A DNA stretch of 64,000 bases from Aeromicrobium sp. (GTDB lineage: Bacteria; Actinomycetota; Actinomycetes; Propionibacteriales; Nocardioidaceae), in the NCBI RefSeq assembly GCF_023146395.1, contig NZ_JAGLCD010000001.1:124001-188000 (forward strand), written 5' to 3'. Below the pieces are notes generated by a model. It did no database searches. It saw nothing but the letters and a program-made list of their open reading frames with translations, and was not told the origin of the DNA. Shown piece by piece: positions 18,467 to 30,572 of the stretch (the first letter of the stretch is position 1; each line of letters opens with the position of its first letter). The translations under genes were made by a program, and so were the position numbers.

Positions 18467-19222
18467 TCAGTCCTTCGGTCCGCCGGCGACGTAGATGACC
18501 TGGCCCGAGACGAACCCGGCACCCTCGCTCACCAGGAACGACACGGTGTGCGCGATGTCCTCGGGCTGGCCGACGCGGGCCACCGGGATCTGCTCGGCGC
18601 TGAACTTGATGAAGTCGTCGAAGGGCACGCCGATGCGCTCGGCGGTAGCCGCGGTCATGTCGGTCTGGATGAAGCCCGGAGCGACGGCGTTGGCCGTGAC
18701 GCCGTACTTGCCGAGCTCGATCGCGAGGGTCTTGGTGTAGCCCTGCAGGCCGGCCTTGGCGGCGGAGTAGTTGGCCTGGCCGCGGTTGCCCTGGGCCGAG
18801 GTGGAGGACAGGTTGACGACACGACCGAACTTGGCCTCGGTCATGTACTTCTGCGCCGCCTTGACGGTGTTGAACGCGCCGCGCAGGTGCACGGCCATGA
18901 CCGAGTCCCAGTCCTCGACGGTCATCTTGAACAGCAGGTTGTCGCGGATGATGCCGGCGTTGTTGACCACGACGGTCGGCGCGCCGAGCTCCTCGGCGAT
19001 CTTCGTGACGGCCGCGTCCACGCTGGCCGGGTCGGCGACGTCGGCGCCGACCGCGAGGGCCTTGCCGCCGGCGGCGGTGATGGCGTCGACGACGGGCTGG
19101 GTCCGGTCGGCGTCGAGGTCCAGGACGGCCACCTGCAGGCCGTCGGCGGCGAGGCGCTGGGCCGTCGCTGCGCCGATGCCCTGAGCGGCGCCGGTCACGA
19201 TCGCGGTGCGGGTCTCGGTCAC
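18467..19222 (-). CDS. 3-oxoacyl-ACP reductase-like SDR
   Basis: AIVTGAAQGIGAATAQRLA, YSAAKAGLQGYTKTLAIELG, 251 aa. Confidence 0.92.
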   Translation of the reverse strand: MTETRTAIVTGAAQGIGAATAQRLAADGLQVAVLDLDADRTQPVVDAITAAGGKALAVGADVADPASVDAAVTKIAEELGAPTVVVNNAGIIRDNLLFKMTVEDWDSVMAVHLRGAFNTVKAAQKYMTEAKFGRVVNLSSTSAQGNRGQANYSAAKAGLQGYTKTLAIELGKYGVTANAVAPGFIQTDMTAATAERIGVPFDDFIKFSAEQIPVARVGQPEDIAHTVSFLVSEGAGFVSGQVIYVAGGPKD

Positions 19223-19266
19223 GAGTTCTCCTCAGAGGTGCGGGAAGTGGGGGTCACGGGGCCCGG

Positions 19267-19280
19267 TAAGCGCTCGCTTA
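19267..19280. promoter_or_regulatory. TetR-type operator TAAGCG-CT-CGCTTA
   Basis: Inverted repeat upstream of the fabG-like operon; shares TAAGC-N4-GCTTA with 2538-2553. Confidence 0.65.
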
Positions 19281-19371
19281 GTCGGGCTCCCTGCACCGTA
19301 GCGCATCGCCGCGGCGCGGGGGGAGGGGTGGCGTGATGCTCGCCACGATCGAGAAATCGTCCCGCCGCAAA

Positions 19372-19417
19372 CATGAGGAATGCCTCATGTTGTGGTTTAC
19401 TTGAGGAAACCCTCATG
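19372..19417. promoter_or_regulatory. Two TGAGGAA-NSCCTCA boxes upstream of carboxylase gene
   Basis: TGAGGAATGCCTCA 19374-19387; TGAGGAAACCCTCA 19402-19415. Confidence 0.8.
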
Positions 19418-19430
19418 TTTTGGAGGCATG

Positions 19431-20921
19431 GTGACTCAGCTCGATCTCGCAGCACTCGACGCGTCCGCCCACCGGTCGGCCCTGACGCAGCGTCGCCGTG
19501 ACCGCCTGGCGCGCGTGGAGCCCCGTGGCGCCCGCCAGCACACCGCTCGGGAGCGCGTCGAGCTCCTGGTCGACGCAGGGTCCTTCGTCGAGATCGGTCC
19601 GTTGCGCACGGCCGACGGCAAGGGCACGGGCGTCCTGACCGGCTGGGGGCGCGTCGACGGGCGTCATGCCGTGGTGATCGCCCACGACGCCGCGGTCGCC
19701 TCGGGCGCCATCGGCGCGGTGTTCGCCGACGCGGTGCAGAAGGCCCAGCAGCTCGCGATCGACCGGGGATTCCCGATCGTCTACCTGAACGACTCCGGCG
19801 GAGCCCGCGTGCCGGACGGGATCTTCGCGCTCCACGGCTGCGGGGGGATCTTCACGCTCAACGTCCTGGCGCAGCGCCGCGTGCCGCAGATCTCCGTGAT
19901 CCTCGGCCCCTGTGCCGGTGCCGCGGCGTACTCGCCGGCGCTGACCGACTGGACGATCATGGTCAAGGGCCACGGTCACATGTTCCTGACCGGTCCGGAC
20001 ATCGTGAAGGCCGCGACGGGCGAGGACGCCACCGCCGACGAGATCGGCGGCTCGCAGCTGCACACCGTCACGTCCGGTGTCGCCCACCTGGAGGTGGAGG
20101 ACGAGGACGCGGCGCTCGCCGAGACGCGTCGTCTGCTGTCGTTCCTGCCCTCGCACGTGGGCGCGCCGATGCCCGTCGTGGCGCCGGTCGAGCCCGATCC
20201 GGTCGCAGTCGAGTCCCTGCCCTTCGTCGTGCCGGAGAAGGCGAGCGTCGTGTTCGACATGAACCGCGTGCTCGACGGCGTGCTCGACGCGGGTGAGCGG
20301 CTCGAGCTCATGCCCGGCCACGCGCCGAGCGTCCTGACCGTCCTCGGTCGCCTCGACGGCAGGCCGGTCGGCATCATCGCGAACCAGCCGGGTGCCCGCG
20401 GGGGCATCCTCGACGCGAAGGCCTCGGTCAAGGCGGCCCGCTTCGTCGAGTTCTGCGGTCGCTTCGGACTCCCGGTCCTGACCTTCGTCGACGTGCCGGG
20501 CTTCCTCCCGGGCACGGTCGAGGAGGGGCGCGGCGTGATCACCCATGGGGCGAAGCTGCTCAAGGCCTACATCGAGTCGCCTGCGCCCGTGCTGACCGTG
20601 GTGGTCCGCAAGGCTTACGGGGGCGCCTACATCGCCATGGGCGCGAAGTCGCTCGGAGCGGACTTCCAGTGGGCCTGGTCCAACGCCGAGATCGCCGTCA
20701 TGGGTCCCGGTGGCGCCGTGACGCTGCTGCACCGCCGCGCCCTCGCGGCCGCCGACGACCCCGTCGCGCTGCGCGACGAGCTCGCGGCGCAGTACCGCGA
20801 GGAGGTCGCGCGCCCGTACGTCGCGGCCGAGTCGGGGATCGTCGACGACGTCATCGTGCCCGAGGAGACGCGCAGCCGCCTGTCCGACGCGCTTCGCATG
20901 CTCTGCGCGGACCCCGCATGA
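19431..20921 (+). CDS. Acyl-CoA carboxylase carboxyltransferase subunit
   Basis: RRDRLARVEPRGARQHTARERVELLVDAGSF, LNDSGGARVPDGI, GPCAGAAAYSPALTDW, FVDVPGFLPGTVEE, VVRKAYGGAYIAMGAKSLGADFQWAWSNAEIAVMGPGGA; start could be ATG 19428 or GTG 19431. Confidence 0.93.
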   Translation: MTQLDLAALDASAHRSALTQRRRDRLARVEPRGARQHTARERVELLVDAGSFVEIGPLRTADGKGTGVLTGWGRVDGRHAVVIAHDAAVASGAIGAVFADAVQKAQQLAIDRGFPIVYLNDSGGARVPDGIFALHGCGGIFTLNVLAQRRVPQISVILGPCAGAAAYSPALTDWTIMVKGHGHMFLTGPDIVKAATGEDATADEIGGSQLHTVTSGVAHLEVEDEDAALAETRRLLSFLPSHVGAPMPVVAPVEPDPVAVESLPFVVPEKASVVFDMNRVLDGVLDAGERLELMPGHAPSVLTVLGRLDGRPVGIIANQPGARGGILDAKASVKAARFVEFCGRFGLPVLTFVDVPGFLPGTVEEGRGVITHGAKLLKAYIESPAPVLTVVVRKAYGGAYIAMGAKSLGADFQWAWSNAEIAVMGPGGAVTLLHRRALAAADDPVALRDELAAQYREEVARPYVAAESGIVDDVIVPEETRSRLSDALRMLCADPA

Positions 20922-21148
20922 CGACCGCGGCGCGCGCCGAGATCGTCGCGAACGTCTGGAAGATCGTGGTGCGCGAGGGCGACCCCGTCGCGGCGGGGGA
21001 CGAGCTCGCGATCCTGGAGTCCATGAAGATGGAGATCCCGGTCACGGCTCCCTCGACCGGCCATGTCGTGCGCATCTGCGTCGAGCAGGGCCAGATCGTC
21101 CAGGAGGGTGACGTCGTGGTCGAGATCGACCCGACGGTCGGCGCCTGA
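20918..21148 (+). CDS. Small biotin/lipoyl carrier protein (BCCP-like)
   Basis: 76 aa; biotinylation motif LESMKMEIPV; ATGA overlap with carboxyltransferase. Confidence 0.9.
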   Translation: MTTAARAEIVANVWKIVVREGDPVAAGDELAILESMKMEIPVTAPSTGHVVRICVEQGQIVQEGDVVVEIDPTVGA

Positions 21149-21195
21149 GGACCCCGTGCCCCGCGCCCGGGATCGGGCGCTGAGATGATCCCCCG

Positions 21196-21918
21196 ATGAC
21201 GCGCTACCGGCTTCCCATGCGTTGGGCCGATCTCGATCAGCTCAACCACGTCAACAACGTGGTGTACCTCGAGTACGCGGCCGAGGCGCGGGCGGCCCTC
21301 GTCGAGGACGGTGTGCTCGACGAGGGGCTCGCGCCGGTCGGTGTCGAGATCGAGTTCGCGCGACCGATGCCGCTCTCGCGGCGAGCCGTCGTGGTCGACC
21401 AGCGGCTCGACGGCGCGGTGCTGACCCAGGAGATCTCGCACGAGTCCGACGGTGAACGCGTCGTGTTCGCCCGACTGACCACCCGTCTCGGCACCCCCGT
21501 CGACCTCGGCGCTCCCCAGGTGGAGGGCACGGTGGTGCCGTTCCGGGGGCGGCGCGGCGACGTCGACGGCGCGGGGCACGTCGACGCGGTGCGGATCTTC
21601 GAGTACTTCCAGGAGACTCGTGTCATCTGGATGGCCGGTCGGTCCGGAGAGTCTCGTGAGATCGGGAGCGTCGTCGTGGCCCACGTGGGTGTCGAGTACG
21701 GGCCGCCGGTCGTCTGGCGTCCAGCGCCGTGGGACGTCGTCGTGGGCCTGGAGAGGATCGGTGACAAGTCGTTCACGCTGGCCAGTGAGTGGCGCGACGG
21801 CGAGACCGTGCTGGCCCGCAACACGGCCGTGCTCGTCGCCTTCGACGTCCAGACGCAGAAGGCCCGGTCGTTGACCGAGGCCGAGCGGGCCTATCTGAAG
21901 CGCCTCGCGTCTGCCTGA
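21196..21918 (+). CDS. Acyl-CoA thioesterase, probable tandem hotdog
   Basis: YRLPMRWADLDQLNHVNNVVYLEYAAEAR; second hotdog-like half (RIFEYFQETRVIWM). Confidence 0.85.
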   Translation: MTRYRLPMRWADLDQLNHVNNVVYLEYAAEARAALVEDGVLDEGLAPVGVEIEFARPMPLSRRAVVVDQRLDGAVLTQEISHESDGERVVFARLTTRLGTPVDLGAPQVEGTVVPFRGRRGDVDGAGHVDAVRIFEYFQETRVIWMAGRSGESREIGSVVVAHVGVEYGPPVVWRPAPWDVVVGLERIGDKSFTLASEWRDGETVLARNTAVLVAFDVQTQKARSLTEAERAYLKRLASA

Positions 21919-21935
21919 GGGCCCGCGGCCGGGGA

Positions 21936-22331
21936 TCAGCCCGGCGTGTTCACCATGAACTGGGCCGCGTGCTGGGCGTAGCTCCAGAAGCGGGCGTCCT
22001 GCTCGGGGGTCAGCCGGGCCTCGTCGAGGCCGGCGCGGAAGTGGCCGAGCCACCGCTCGCGGGCCTCGTCGGTGACGGCGAACGGCGCGTGACGCATGCG
22101 CAGGCGCGGGTGGCCTCGCTGCTCGCTGTAGGTGGTGGGTCCGCCCCAGTACTGCTCGAGGAACTGAGTGAACCGCTCCTCGGCGGGACCGAGGTCGGCC
22201 TCGGGGTACATCGGTCGCAGCACCGGATCGGCGGCCACGCCCTCGTAGAAGACATGCACGATCCGGGCGATCGTGGCGCGCCCGCCGATCTCGTCGTAGA
22301 AGCTGATCTCGGACTCGGGTGGTGTGGTCAC
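21936..22331 (-). CDS. Truncated hemoglobin (group II, GlbO-like)
   Basis: SFYDEIGGRATIARIVHVFYEGVAADPVLRPMYP...FLEQYWGGPTTYSEQRGHPRLRMRHAPF; GTG start at 22331. Confidence 0.92.
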   Translation of the reverse strand: MTTPPESEISFYDEIGGRATIARIVHVFYEGVAADPVLRPMYPEADLGPAEERFTQFLEQYWGGPTTYSEQRGHPRLRMRHAPFAVTDEARERWLGHFRAGLDEARLTPEQDARFWSYAQHAAQFMVNTPG

Positions 22332-23239
22332 TCTGGCTCCGGGGCGGTGGCGAGGATGGAGGACGGGATCCGGATGCCGGCCTCGTCGAAGGCGGCCTTG
22401 ATGCGCTCGCGCATCGTGCGGGCGACGGTCCACTGCTCGAGCGGCGCGGTCTTCAGCACGACGCGCACCACGGCACCGTCCTTGTCGAAGCGCTCGACGC
22501 CCCAGACCTCCGGCTCCTCGATGATGACCCCGCGCAGGGCCGGCTCCTCGTACAGCGTGTGCGCCACCTCGGCGAGCACCTCCTGCACGTGGGCGAGGTC
22601 GGCGTCGTAGGTGACCGTGACGTCCAGGACCGTGCGGGCCCAGTTCTGCGACTGGTTGCCGATGCGCACGATCTCGCCGTTGCGCACGTACCAGACCGTG
22701 CCGTTGACGTCGCGCAGTCGCGTGATGCGCAGGCCGACCGCCTCGACCGTGCCGCTGGCCTCGCCGGTGTCGACGAAGTCGCCGACGCCGAACTGGTCCT
22801 CCATGATCAGGAAGATGCCGGCCAGGAAGTCCTTGACGAGCGTCTGCGCACCGAAGCCGAGCGCCACGCCGAGGATGCCGGCGCCGGTCAGGAGCGGGGC
22901 GATGTTGACGCCGACCTGGTCGAGCACCATGACGAAGGCGATGGCGACGATGGTGATCGTGGCGATCGAGCTGAGCAGGTCGCCCATGGCGGACGCGCGT
23001 TGTTGGCGTCGCGCGGAGGCGCCCGGTCGCAGGTCGGCCAGCAGCTCGCCAGCCTTGGAGTTCGCCAGCACGCTCGGCACCGCGCCGCGGCTGGCACGAC
23101 GGACGATGCGTGCGATGAACCGCTTGGCGAGCCAGCGGATGATCAGTGCGACGACGATGATGACGAGGACGCCCGTCGGGCGTTCCACGAGGTACTCGTA
23201 GAGCTTTCCGTCGGGCAACGACAGGTCGAGGTCCGGCAT
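22328..23239 (-). CDS. MscS family mechanosensitive ion channel
   Basis: LLTGAGILGVALGFGAQTLVKDFLAGIFLIMEDQFGVGDFVDTG; start ATG at 23239. Confidence 0.93.
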   Translation of the reverse strand: MPDLDLSLPDGKLYEYLVERPTGVLVIIVVALIIRWLAKRFIARIVRRASRGAVPSVLANSKAGELLADLRPGASARRQQRASAMGDLLSSIATITIVAIAFVMVLDQVGVNIAPLLTGAGILGVALGFGAQTLVKDFLAGIFLIMEDQFGVGDFVDTGEASGTVEAVGLRITRLRDVNGTVWYVRNGEIVRIGNQSQNWARTVLDVTVTYDADLAHVQEVLAEVAHTLYEEPALRGVIIEEPEVWGVERFDKDGAVVRVVLKTAPLEQWTVARTMRERIKAAFDEAGIRIPSSILATAPEPE

Positions 23240-23272
23240 GTCGTCCAGCGTACGGGCCGGTACGATGAGGTC

Positions 23273-23545
23273 ATGTCGACCCCCGCGCGCCTGCTCGCCC
23301 TCGCCACGACCGTGCTCACGATGATCGTGCTGGCCCCGGCCGCCGCCCTGGCCGATGCCCCCGTCGCCTGGGAGACCGAGGAGGGCCTGGGCTTCTTCGG
23401 TTACCTGGTCCTGCTCGGCGGGATCCCGGTCGCCATGATCGTCGTGATCTGGGTGCTCACGGCCCTGCTGTCGCGCAAGAACTACGTGCCTCCGGCGCCG
23501 GGCAACGAGATCCACGTCTCGGCCAGCGACGTCGACCACCACTAG
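23273..23545 (+). CDS. Small membrane protein with signal-like N-terminus
   Basis: MSTPARLLALATTVLTMIVLAPAAALADAPVAWETEEGLGFFGYLVLLGGIPVAMIVVIWVLTALL... Confidence 0.75.
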   Translation: MSTPARLLALATTVLTMIVLAPAAALADAPVAWETEEGLGFFGYLVLLGGIPVAMIVVIWVLTALLSRKNYVPPAPGNEIHVSASDVDHH

Positions 23546-23589
23546 TCCGACCCGTTGCCGGGGTCCTCGCGCCCCGGCCCCTCACACCC

Positions 23590-23617
23590 CGCCGCCCGGA
23601 GCCCGCTCCGGGCGGCG
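23590..23617. terminator. Terminator-like hairpin
   Basis: Perfect 13-bp stem CGCCGCCCGGAGC-cc-GCTCCGGGCGGCG between convergent genes. Confidence 0.5.
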
Positions 23618-23757
23618 TCGTCGTCCCCGACGACATGCGTCGACCCCGCTCGGGGCCGTCGCCGAGGACCACGTGCGAGGTGAGGCCGGCGGTCTGCTCA
23701 CCCCCGAGGCCCGCGCGGTGCTGCGCGGGACCCTGGGGGCTTCGGCGACCTGAGGTG

Positions 23758-26298
<2,541 letters not shown>

Positions 26299-26390
26299 GG
26301 TGCCCACTCTGTCACCGCCGGCCGCCGGGCTCGTCCCGGGGACGCGTCAGCGCCGCGTCGCCGTGGCGTAGACCAGACCCCGGCGGGGCG

Positions 26391-26509
26391 GACCGAATCT
26401 GATCGCTTGCGGTTGGTGGTGCTGAAGTTCGAGGGGTTGAGGGTCCCACGTCACCCTCAACCCCTCAGGTCTCGTGGTCCAGCAACCGCAACCCCTCACA
26501 CTTTGTCCC
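26391..26509 (-). repeat. Dispersed palindromic repeat, family B, copy 1
   Basis: 14-bp perfect stem GAGGGGTTGAGGGT / ACCCTCAACCCCTC (26431-26444/26453-26466) nested in TTGCGGTTG / CAACCGCAA; reverse complement is similar to 52111-52192. Confidence 0.8.
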
Positions 26510-26566
26510 GACTGACACGTCCGTCCCCGGCGAGCAGGCACCTTCACGTCGGGCAGGATGGAGGCC

Positions 26567-27709
26567 ATGGCCGTCCCCTTCGCCGCCTCCGAGCGGTCCA
26601 CGGTCGGCATCGAGTGGGAGCTGGCCCTCGTCGACGCCGACTCCGGCGACCTGCGTCAGGTCGCGGAGTACGTGCTCGAGGCGGTCGCGCCCGTCGGCGG
26701 TGGGCAGCATCCGCACATCCGCCAGGAGCTGCTCGTCAACACCGTCGAGGTCGTCTCCGGGGTCTCGCGCACCGTGGCCCAGGCCGGGCAGGACCTCGAG
26801 CGCAGCATCGAGCTGATCCGCACCGTCACCGATCGGCTCCGTGTCGAGCTGCTGTGCGCCGGGACGCACCCGTTCTCCCGCTGGGACATGCAGAAGGTCA
26901 CCGACAAGGAGCGCTACGCGACCCTGATCGACCGCACGCAGTGGTGGGGCCGTCAGATGCTGATCTACGGCGTCCACGTGCACGTCGGCATCGAGGACCG
27001 AGACAAGGTCCTGCCGATCAGTCGCGCCCTGCTGGGGCACTACGGGCACCTGCTCGCGCTCAGCGCGTCGTCGCCGTACTGGGGCGGCAAGGACACCGGC
27101 TACGCCTCCAACCGGGCCCTCATGTTCCAGCAGCTGCCCACCGCGGGCCTGGGCTTCCAGTTCGACACCTGGCCCGAGCTCGAGGGATACGTCGAGGACA
27201 TGCTCCACACCGGTGTCATCGACTCCTTCGACGAGATCCGCTGGGACATCCGTCCGTCCCCCAAGTTCGGCACGATCGAGGTGAGGGTGTGTGACGGCAT
27301 CCCCACCCTGACCGAGGTGCTCAGCATCTCGGCGCTCGTCCACTGCCTCGTCGAGCACTTCTCGCGCGAGCTCGACGCCGGTCGTGAGCTGCCGACGATG
27401 CCCCCGTGGTTCGTGCAGGAGAACAAGTGGCGCGCGGCGCGCTACGGCATGGACGCGATCCTGATCCTCGACCGGGCCGCTGACGAGCAGCTCGTGACCG
27501 ACGACCTCGCGCGCTGGCTGCGCGTGCTCGAGCCCGTCGCCCACGACCTGGGCTGCACCACCGAGCTGGCCGGTGTCGCCGACATCGTCTCCGCTGGTGC
27601 GTCGTACCAGCGTCAGCGAGCGGTCGCCGCCACGCACGCCGGAGAGCTCGACGCGGTGGCCGCCGCGCTCGTGGAGGAAATGCGCACGGGCCGTCCGGTG
27701 TTGGGCTGA
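26567..27709 (+). CDS. Glutamate--cysteine ligase (carboxylate-amine ligase, GCS2/YbdK type)
   Basis: ERSTVGIEWELALVDADSGDL, YGVHVHVGIEDRDK, FGTIEVRVCDGIPTL. Confidence 0.92.
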   Translation: MAVPFAASERSTVGIEWELALVDADSGDLRQVAEYVLEAVAPVGGGQHPHIRQELLVNTVEVVSGVSRTVAQAGQDLERSIELIRTVTDRLRVELLCAGTHPFSRWDMQKVTDKERYATLIDRTQWWGRQMLIYGVHVHVGIEDRDKVLPISRALLGHYGHLLALSASSPYWGGKDTGYASNRALMFQQLPTAGLGFQFDTWPELEGYVEDMLHTGVIDSFDEIRWDIRPSPKFGTIEVRVCDGIPTLTEVLSISALVHCLVEHFSRELDAGRELPTMPPWFVQENKWRAARYGMDAILILDRAADEQLVTDDLARWLRVLEPVAHDLGCTTELAGVADIVSAGASYQRQRAVAATHAGELDAVAAALVEEMRTGRPVLG

Positions 27710-27747
27710 GAAGACCTGTCCTGTCCCTGACTACCTGAGGAGCACCC

Positions 27748-28353
27748 GTGGCTGCCGAGAACGTCGACTTCTGGTTCGACCCGCTGTGTCCGTTCGCCTG
27801 GATCACGTCTCGCTGGATGCTGGAGGTCGAGAAGGTCCGTGACGTCGAGACCACGTTCCACGTCATGAGCCTGTCGGTGCTCAACGAGGGCAACGACGTC
27901 CCCGACGAGTACCGCGAGATGATCCAGCGCGGGTGGGGCCCGGTGCGCCTGGCCATCGCGATCGAGCAGCAGCACGGCCCCGCAAAGTTGCGCGAGTACT
28001 ACACCTCGATCGGCACCAAGAAGCACAACGACGGTCGTGAGTTCGACGCCGACCTGTTCGCCGAGGTGCTCGCCGAGATCGACCTGCCCACCGAGCTGGC
28101 CGCGGCCGCCGACGACACGTCGCTCGACGACGCCGTGCGCGCCTCGCACCAGGTCGGGATCGACAAGGTCGGCCAGGAGGTCGGCACGCCGGTCATCGAG
28201 ATCGCGGGTGTCGCCTTCTTCGGCCCGGTGCTGCAGTCGATCCCCAAGGGCGAGACCGCGGGCACCGTGTTCGACGGCGCCCGGGCGCTCGCCGGGTTCC
28301 CCGACTTCTTCGAGCTCAAGCGCACCCGGCACGGCGAGCTCGACTTCAGCTAG
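27748..28353 (+). CDS. DsbA family protein
   Basis: [23 protein letters not shown]; thioredoxin-fold N-terminus lacking CXXC. Confidence 0.88.
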   Translation: MAAENVDFWFDPLCPFAWITSRWMLEVEKVRDVETTFHVMSLSVLNEGNDVPDEYREMIQRGWGPVRLAIAIEQQHGPAKLREYYTSIGTKKHNDGREFDADLFAEVLAEIDLPTELAAAADDTSLDDAVRASHQVGIDKVGQEVGTPVIEIAGVAFFGPVLQSIPKGETAGTVFDGARALAGFPDFFELKRTRHGELDFS

Positions 28354-29244
28354 ATGGCGCTGCATCCCCAGGCGCGGGCGTACCTGGCCTCCCTCGGTGA
28401 TCCCGACGCGCTGTCGGTCGAGGGCGTCCGCGCGGCGCGGGTCGAGATGCGGGCCGCGGTGCCTCCGCTGGCCGGCCGGGTGGCGCTGGAGCACGTGGCC
28501 GACGTCGACGCCGGGGGAGTCGGGGGGCGGCTGTACCGGCCGCACCGGGGTGCGCCTGTCGCGCTCTACGTGCACGGCGGTGGCTGGGCGCTGCACGACC
28601 TCGAGACCCACGACGCCTTCTGTCGCTACCTGGCCGATGCGGCGGGCATCGCCCTCCTCGCGGTCGACTACCGGCGCGCACCCGAGCACCCGTACCCGGC
28701 GCCGCTCGACGACGTCGAGACGGCGGCACGGTGGCTCCGCGCGACGGCCTCCGCGCTCGAGGTCGACGCCACGTGGCTGCCGGCGATCGGGGACTCGGCC
28801 GGCGGCAACCTCGTGGCCGGGCTCGCCGTGCGCGACCCCCGGGCGGTCGACCTCCAGGTGCTGCTGTACCCCGCGGTCGACCGGCGCGCGGACCTGCCCG
28901 ACGAGGACAACGCGGCCCTGGACGCGAGCGGCATGACCTGGTTCTGGGAGGCGTACGCGCCCGGCGCGGCCGGTGATCATCCGGAGGTCTCGCCGCTGCG
29001 AGCCGACCTCGCCGGGCTGCCACCGGCGATCGTCGTCACCGCCGAGCACGACGCGCTGCGCGACCAGGGCGAGGCGTACGCGGCCGCGCTGGCCGACGCC
29101 GGCGTGCCTGTCGTGGCGCACCGGGTCCTGGGCCAGGTCCACGGGTTCTGGCGTCAGCCTGACGTGTTCGACGCCTCCCGCGCCACGGTCGCGACCGTCG
29201 CGGCCCTCCTGCGGACCAGCCGCCCGCCTGGCGCGCCGTCCTGA
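28354..29244 (+). CDS. Alpha/beta hydrolase (HSL-like esterase)
   Basis: LYVHGGGWALHDLETHDAFCR, IGDSAGGNLVAGLAV. Confidence 0.92.
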   Translation: MALHPQARAYLASLGDPDALSVEGVRAARVEMRAAVPPLAGRVALEHVADVDAGGVGGRLYRPHRGAPVALYVHGGGWALHDLETHDAFCRYLADAAGIALLAVDYRRAPEHPYPAPLDDVETAARWLRATASALEVDATWLPAIGDSAGGNLVAGLAVRDPRAVDLQVLLYPAVDRRADLPDEDNAALDASGMTWFWEAYAPGAAGDHPEVSPLRADLAGLPPAIVVTAEHDALRDQGEAYAAALADAGVPVVAHRVLGQVHGFWRQPDVFDASRATVATVAALLRTSRPPGAPS

Positions 29245-29257
29245 CAGGATGGGCCCC

Positions 29258-29743
29258 ATGCGCGTCCACGTCGCGGCGGATCACGCCGGATTCGAGCTCA
29301 AGACCCACCTCCTGACCTGGCTGGCCGACCACGGCTACGAGCCCGTCGACCACGGGGCGTTCGCCTACGACGCGCTCGACGACTACCCGCCGTTCTGTGT
29401 CGCGGCCGCGGAGGGCGTCGCCGCCGACCCCGGCTCCCTCGGCATCGTGATCGGCGGGTCGGGCAACGGCGAGCAGATCGCTGCCAACAAGGTCACGGGC
29501 ATCCGTGCCGCCCTGGCGTGGAGCACCGAGACCGCCTCGCTCGCCCGTCAGCACAACAATGCCCAGGTCGTCTCGATCGGCGCGCGCATGCACTCGCAGG
29601 ACGAGGCCACGGCGATCGTCGAGACGTTCCTCACGACGCCCTGGAGCGACGAGGCGCGGCACCAGCGCCGCATCGACCTGCTGCTCGGCTACGAGACCAC
29701 GGGCACGTTTCCCGACGCTTCGGGCCCCGGCGCGGGTGCCTGA
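29258..29743 (+). CDS. rpiB: Ribose-5-phosphate isomerase B family protein
   Basis: MRVHVAADHAGFELKTHL, GIVIGGSGNGEQIAANKVTGIRAALAW. Confidence 0.92.
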   Translation: MRVHVAADHAGFELKTHLLTWLADHGYEPVDHGAFAYDALDDYPPFCVAAAEGVAADPGSLGIVIGGSGNGEQIAANKVTGIRAALAWSTETASLARQHNNAQVVSIGARMHSQDEATAIVETFLTTPWSDEARHQRRIDLLLGYETTGTFPDASGPGAGA

Positions 29744-30572
29744 GGGCCACACCCTCCATCGTCTCGCGGCCGACCTCACCGAGAGCTTCGCGGGTCGGCG
29801 CGTCCGGTCCACGAGTCCGCAGGGCCGGTTCGCGGCGAGTCGGCTCGACGGCCGCGCCGTGGCGGGGGCGCAGGCGTGGGGCAAGCACCTGTTCGTGAGC
29901 GTGCTCGACGCCCCGTGGCAGGTGCATGTGCACCTGGGGCTCTACGGCTCGTTCCGGATCCAGGCCGGATCGCGGCACCCGGTCGTGGGCCAGGTCCGGT
30001 GGCGGCTCACGGCCTCGGCGAGATCCGGCAGCCCGGTGACGGCCGACCTGCGGGGCCCGACGGTCTGCGAGCTCCTGATGCCGGAGGAGGTCGACGCGGT
30101 CATCGCCCGGCTGGGACCCGACCCGTTGCGGGCCGACGCCGACCCCGACCGAGGCTGGGCGCGCCTGCGCCGGTCCAGTCGGCCGGTCGCGGCGCTGCTG
30201 CTGGACCAGACCGTGCTGTCCGGGGTCGGCAACGTCTACCGGGCCGAGGTCCTGTTCCGTCACGGCATCGATCCGATGACCCCCGGATCGGCGATCGACC
30301 GCCCGACGTGGGACGCGATCTGGCACGACCTGGCCGCCCTGATGAGGATCGGAGTCGAGCGCGGCCGGATCGACACTGTCCGCCCCGAGCACGAGCCGGA
30401 GGCCATGGGGCGTCCGCCGCGCGAGGACGACCACGGCGGCGAGGTCTACGTGTACCGGCGCGACGCGATGCCGTGCTGGATCTGCGGCACGCCGGTGGCG
30501 ACGCGAGACCTCGATCAACGTCGGTTGTTCTGGTGCCCGAGCTGCCAGGTCGCCGATAGTGTCAGCCCGTGA
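29736..30572 (+). CDS. Fpg/Nei family DNA glycosylase
   Basis: GTG at 29736: VPEGHTLHRLAADL...; zinc finger CWICGTP...FWCPSCQ. Confidence 0.93.
   Translation: MPEGHTLHRLAADLTESFAGRRVRSTSPQGRFAASRLDGRAVAGAQAWGKHLFVSVLDAPWQVHVHLGLYGSFRIQAGSRHPVVGQVRWRLTASARSGSPVTADLRGPTVCELLMPEEVDAVIARLGPDPLRADADPDRGWARLRRSSRPVAALLLDQTVLSGVGNVYRAEVLFRHGIDPMTPGSAIDRPTWDAIWHDLAALMRIGVERGRIDTVRPEHEPEAMGRPPREDDHGGEVYVYRRDAMPCWICGTPVATRDLDQRRLFWCPSCQVADSVSP

Noticed and set aside
23560-23757. Possible short CDS ending ...GGLLTPEARAVLRGTLGASAT
   Set aside because: Frame looks codon-like near its end but lacks a credible start and overlaps a terminator-like hairpin.
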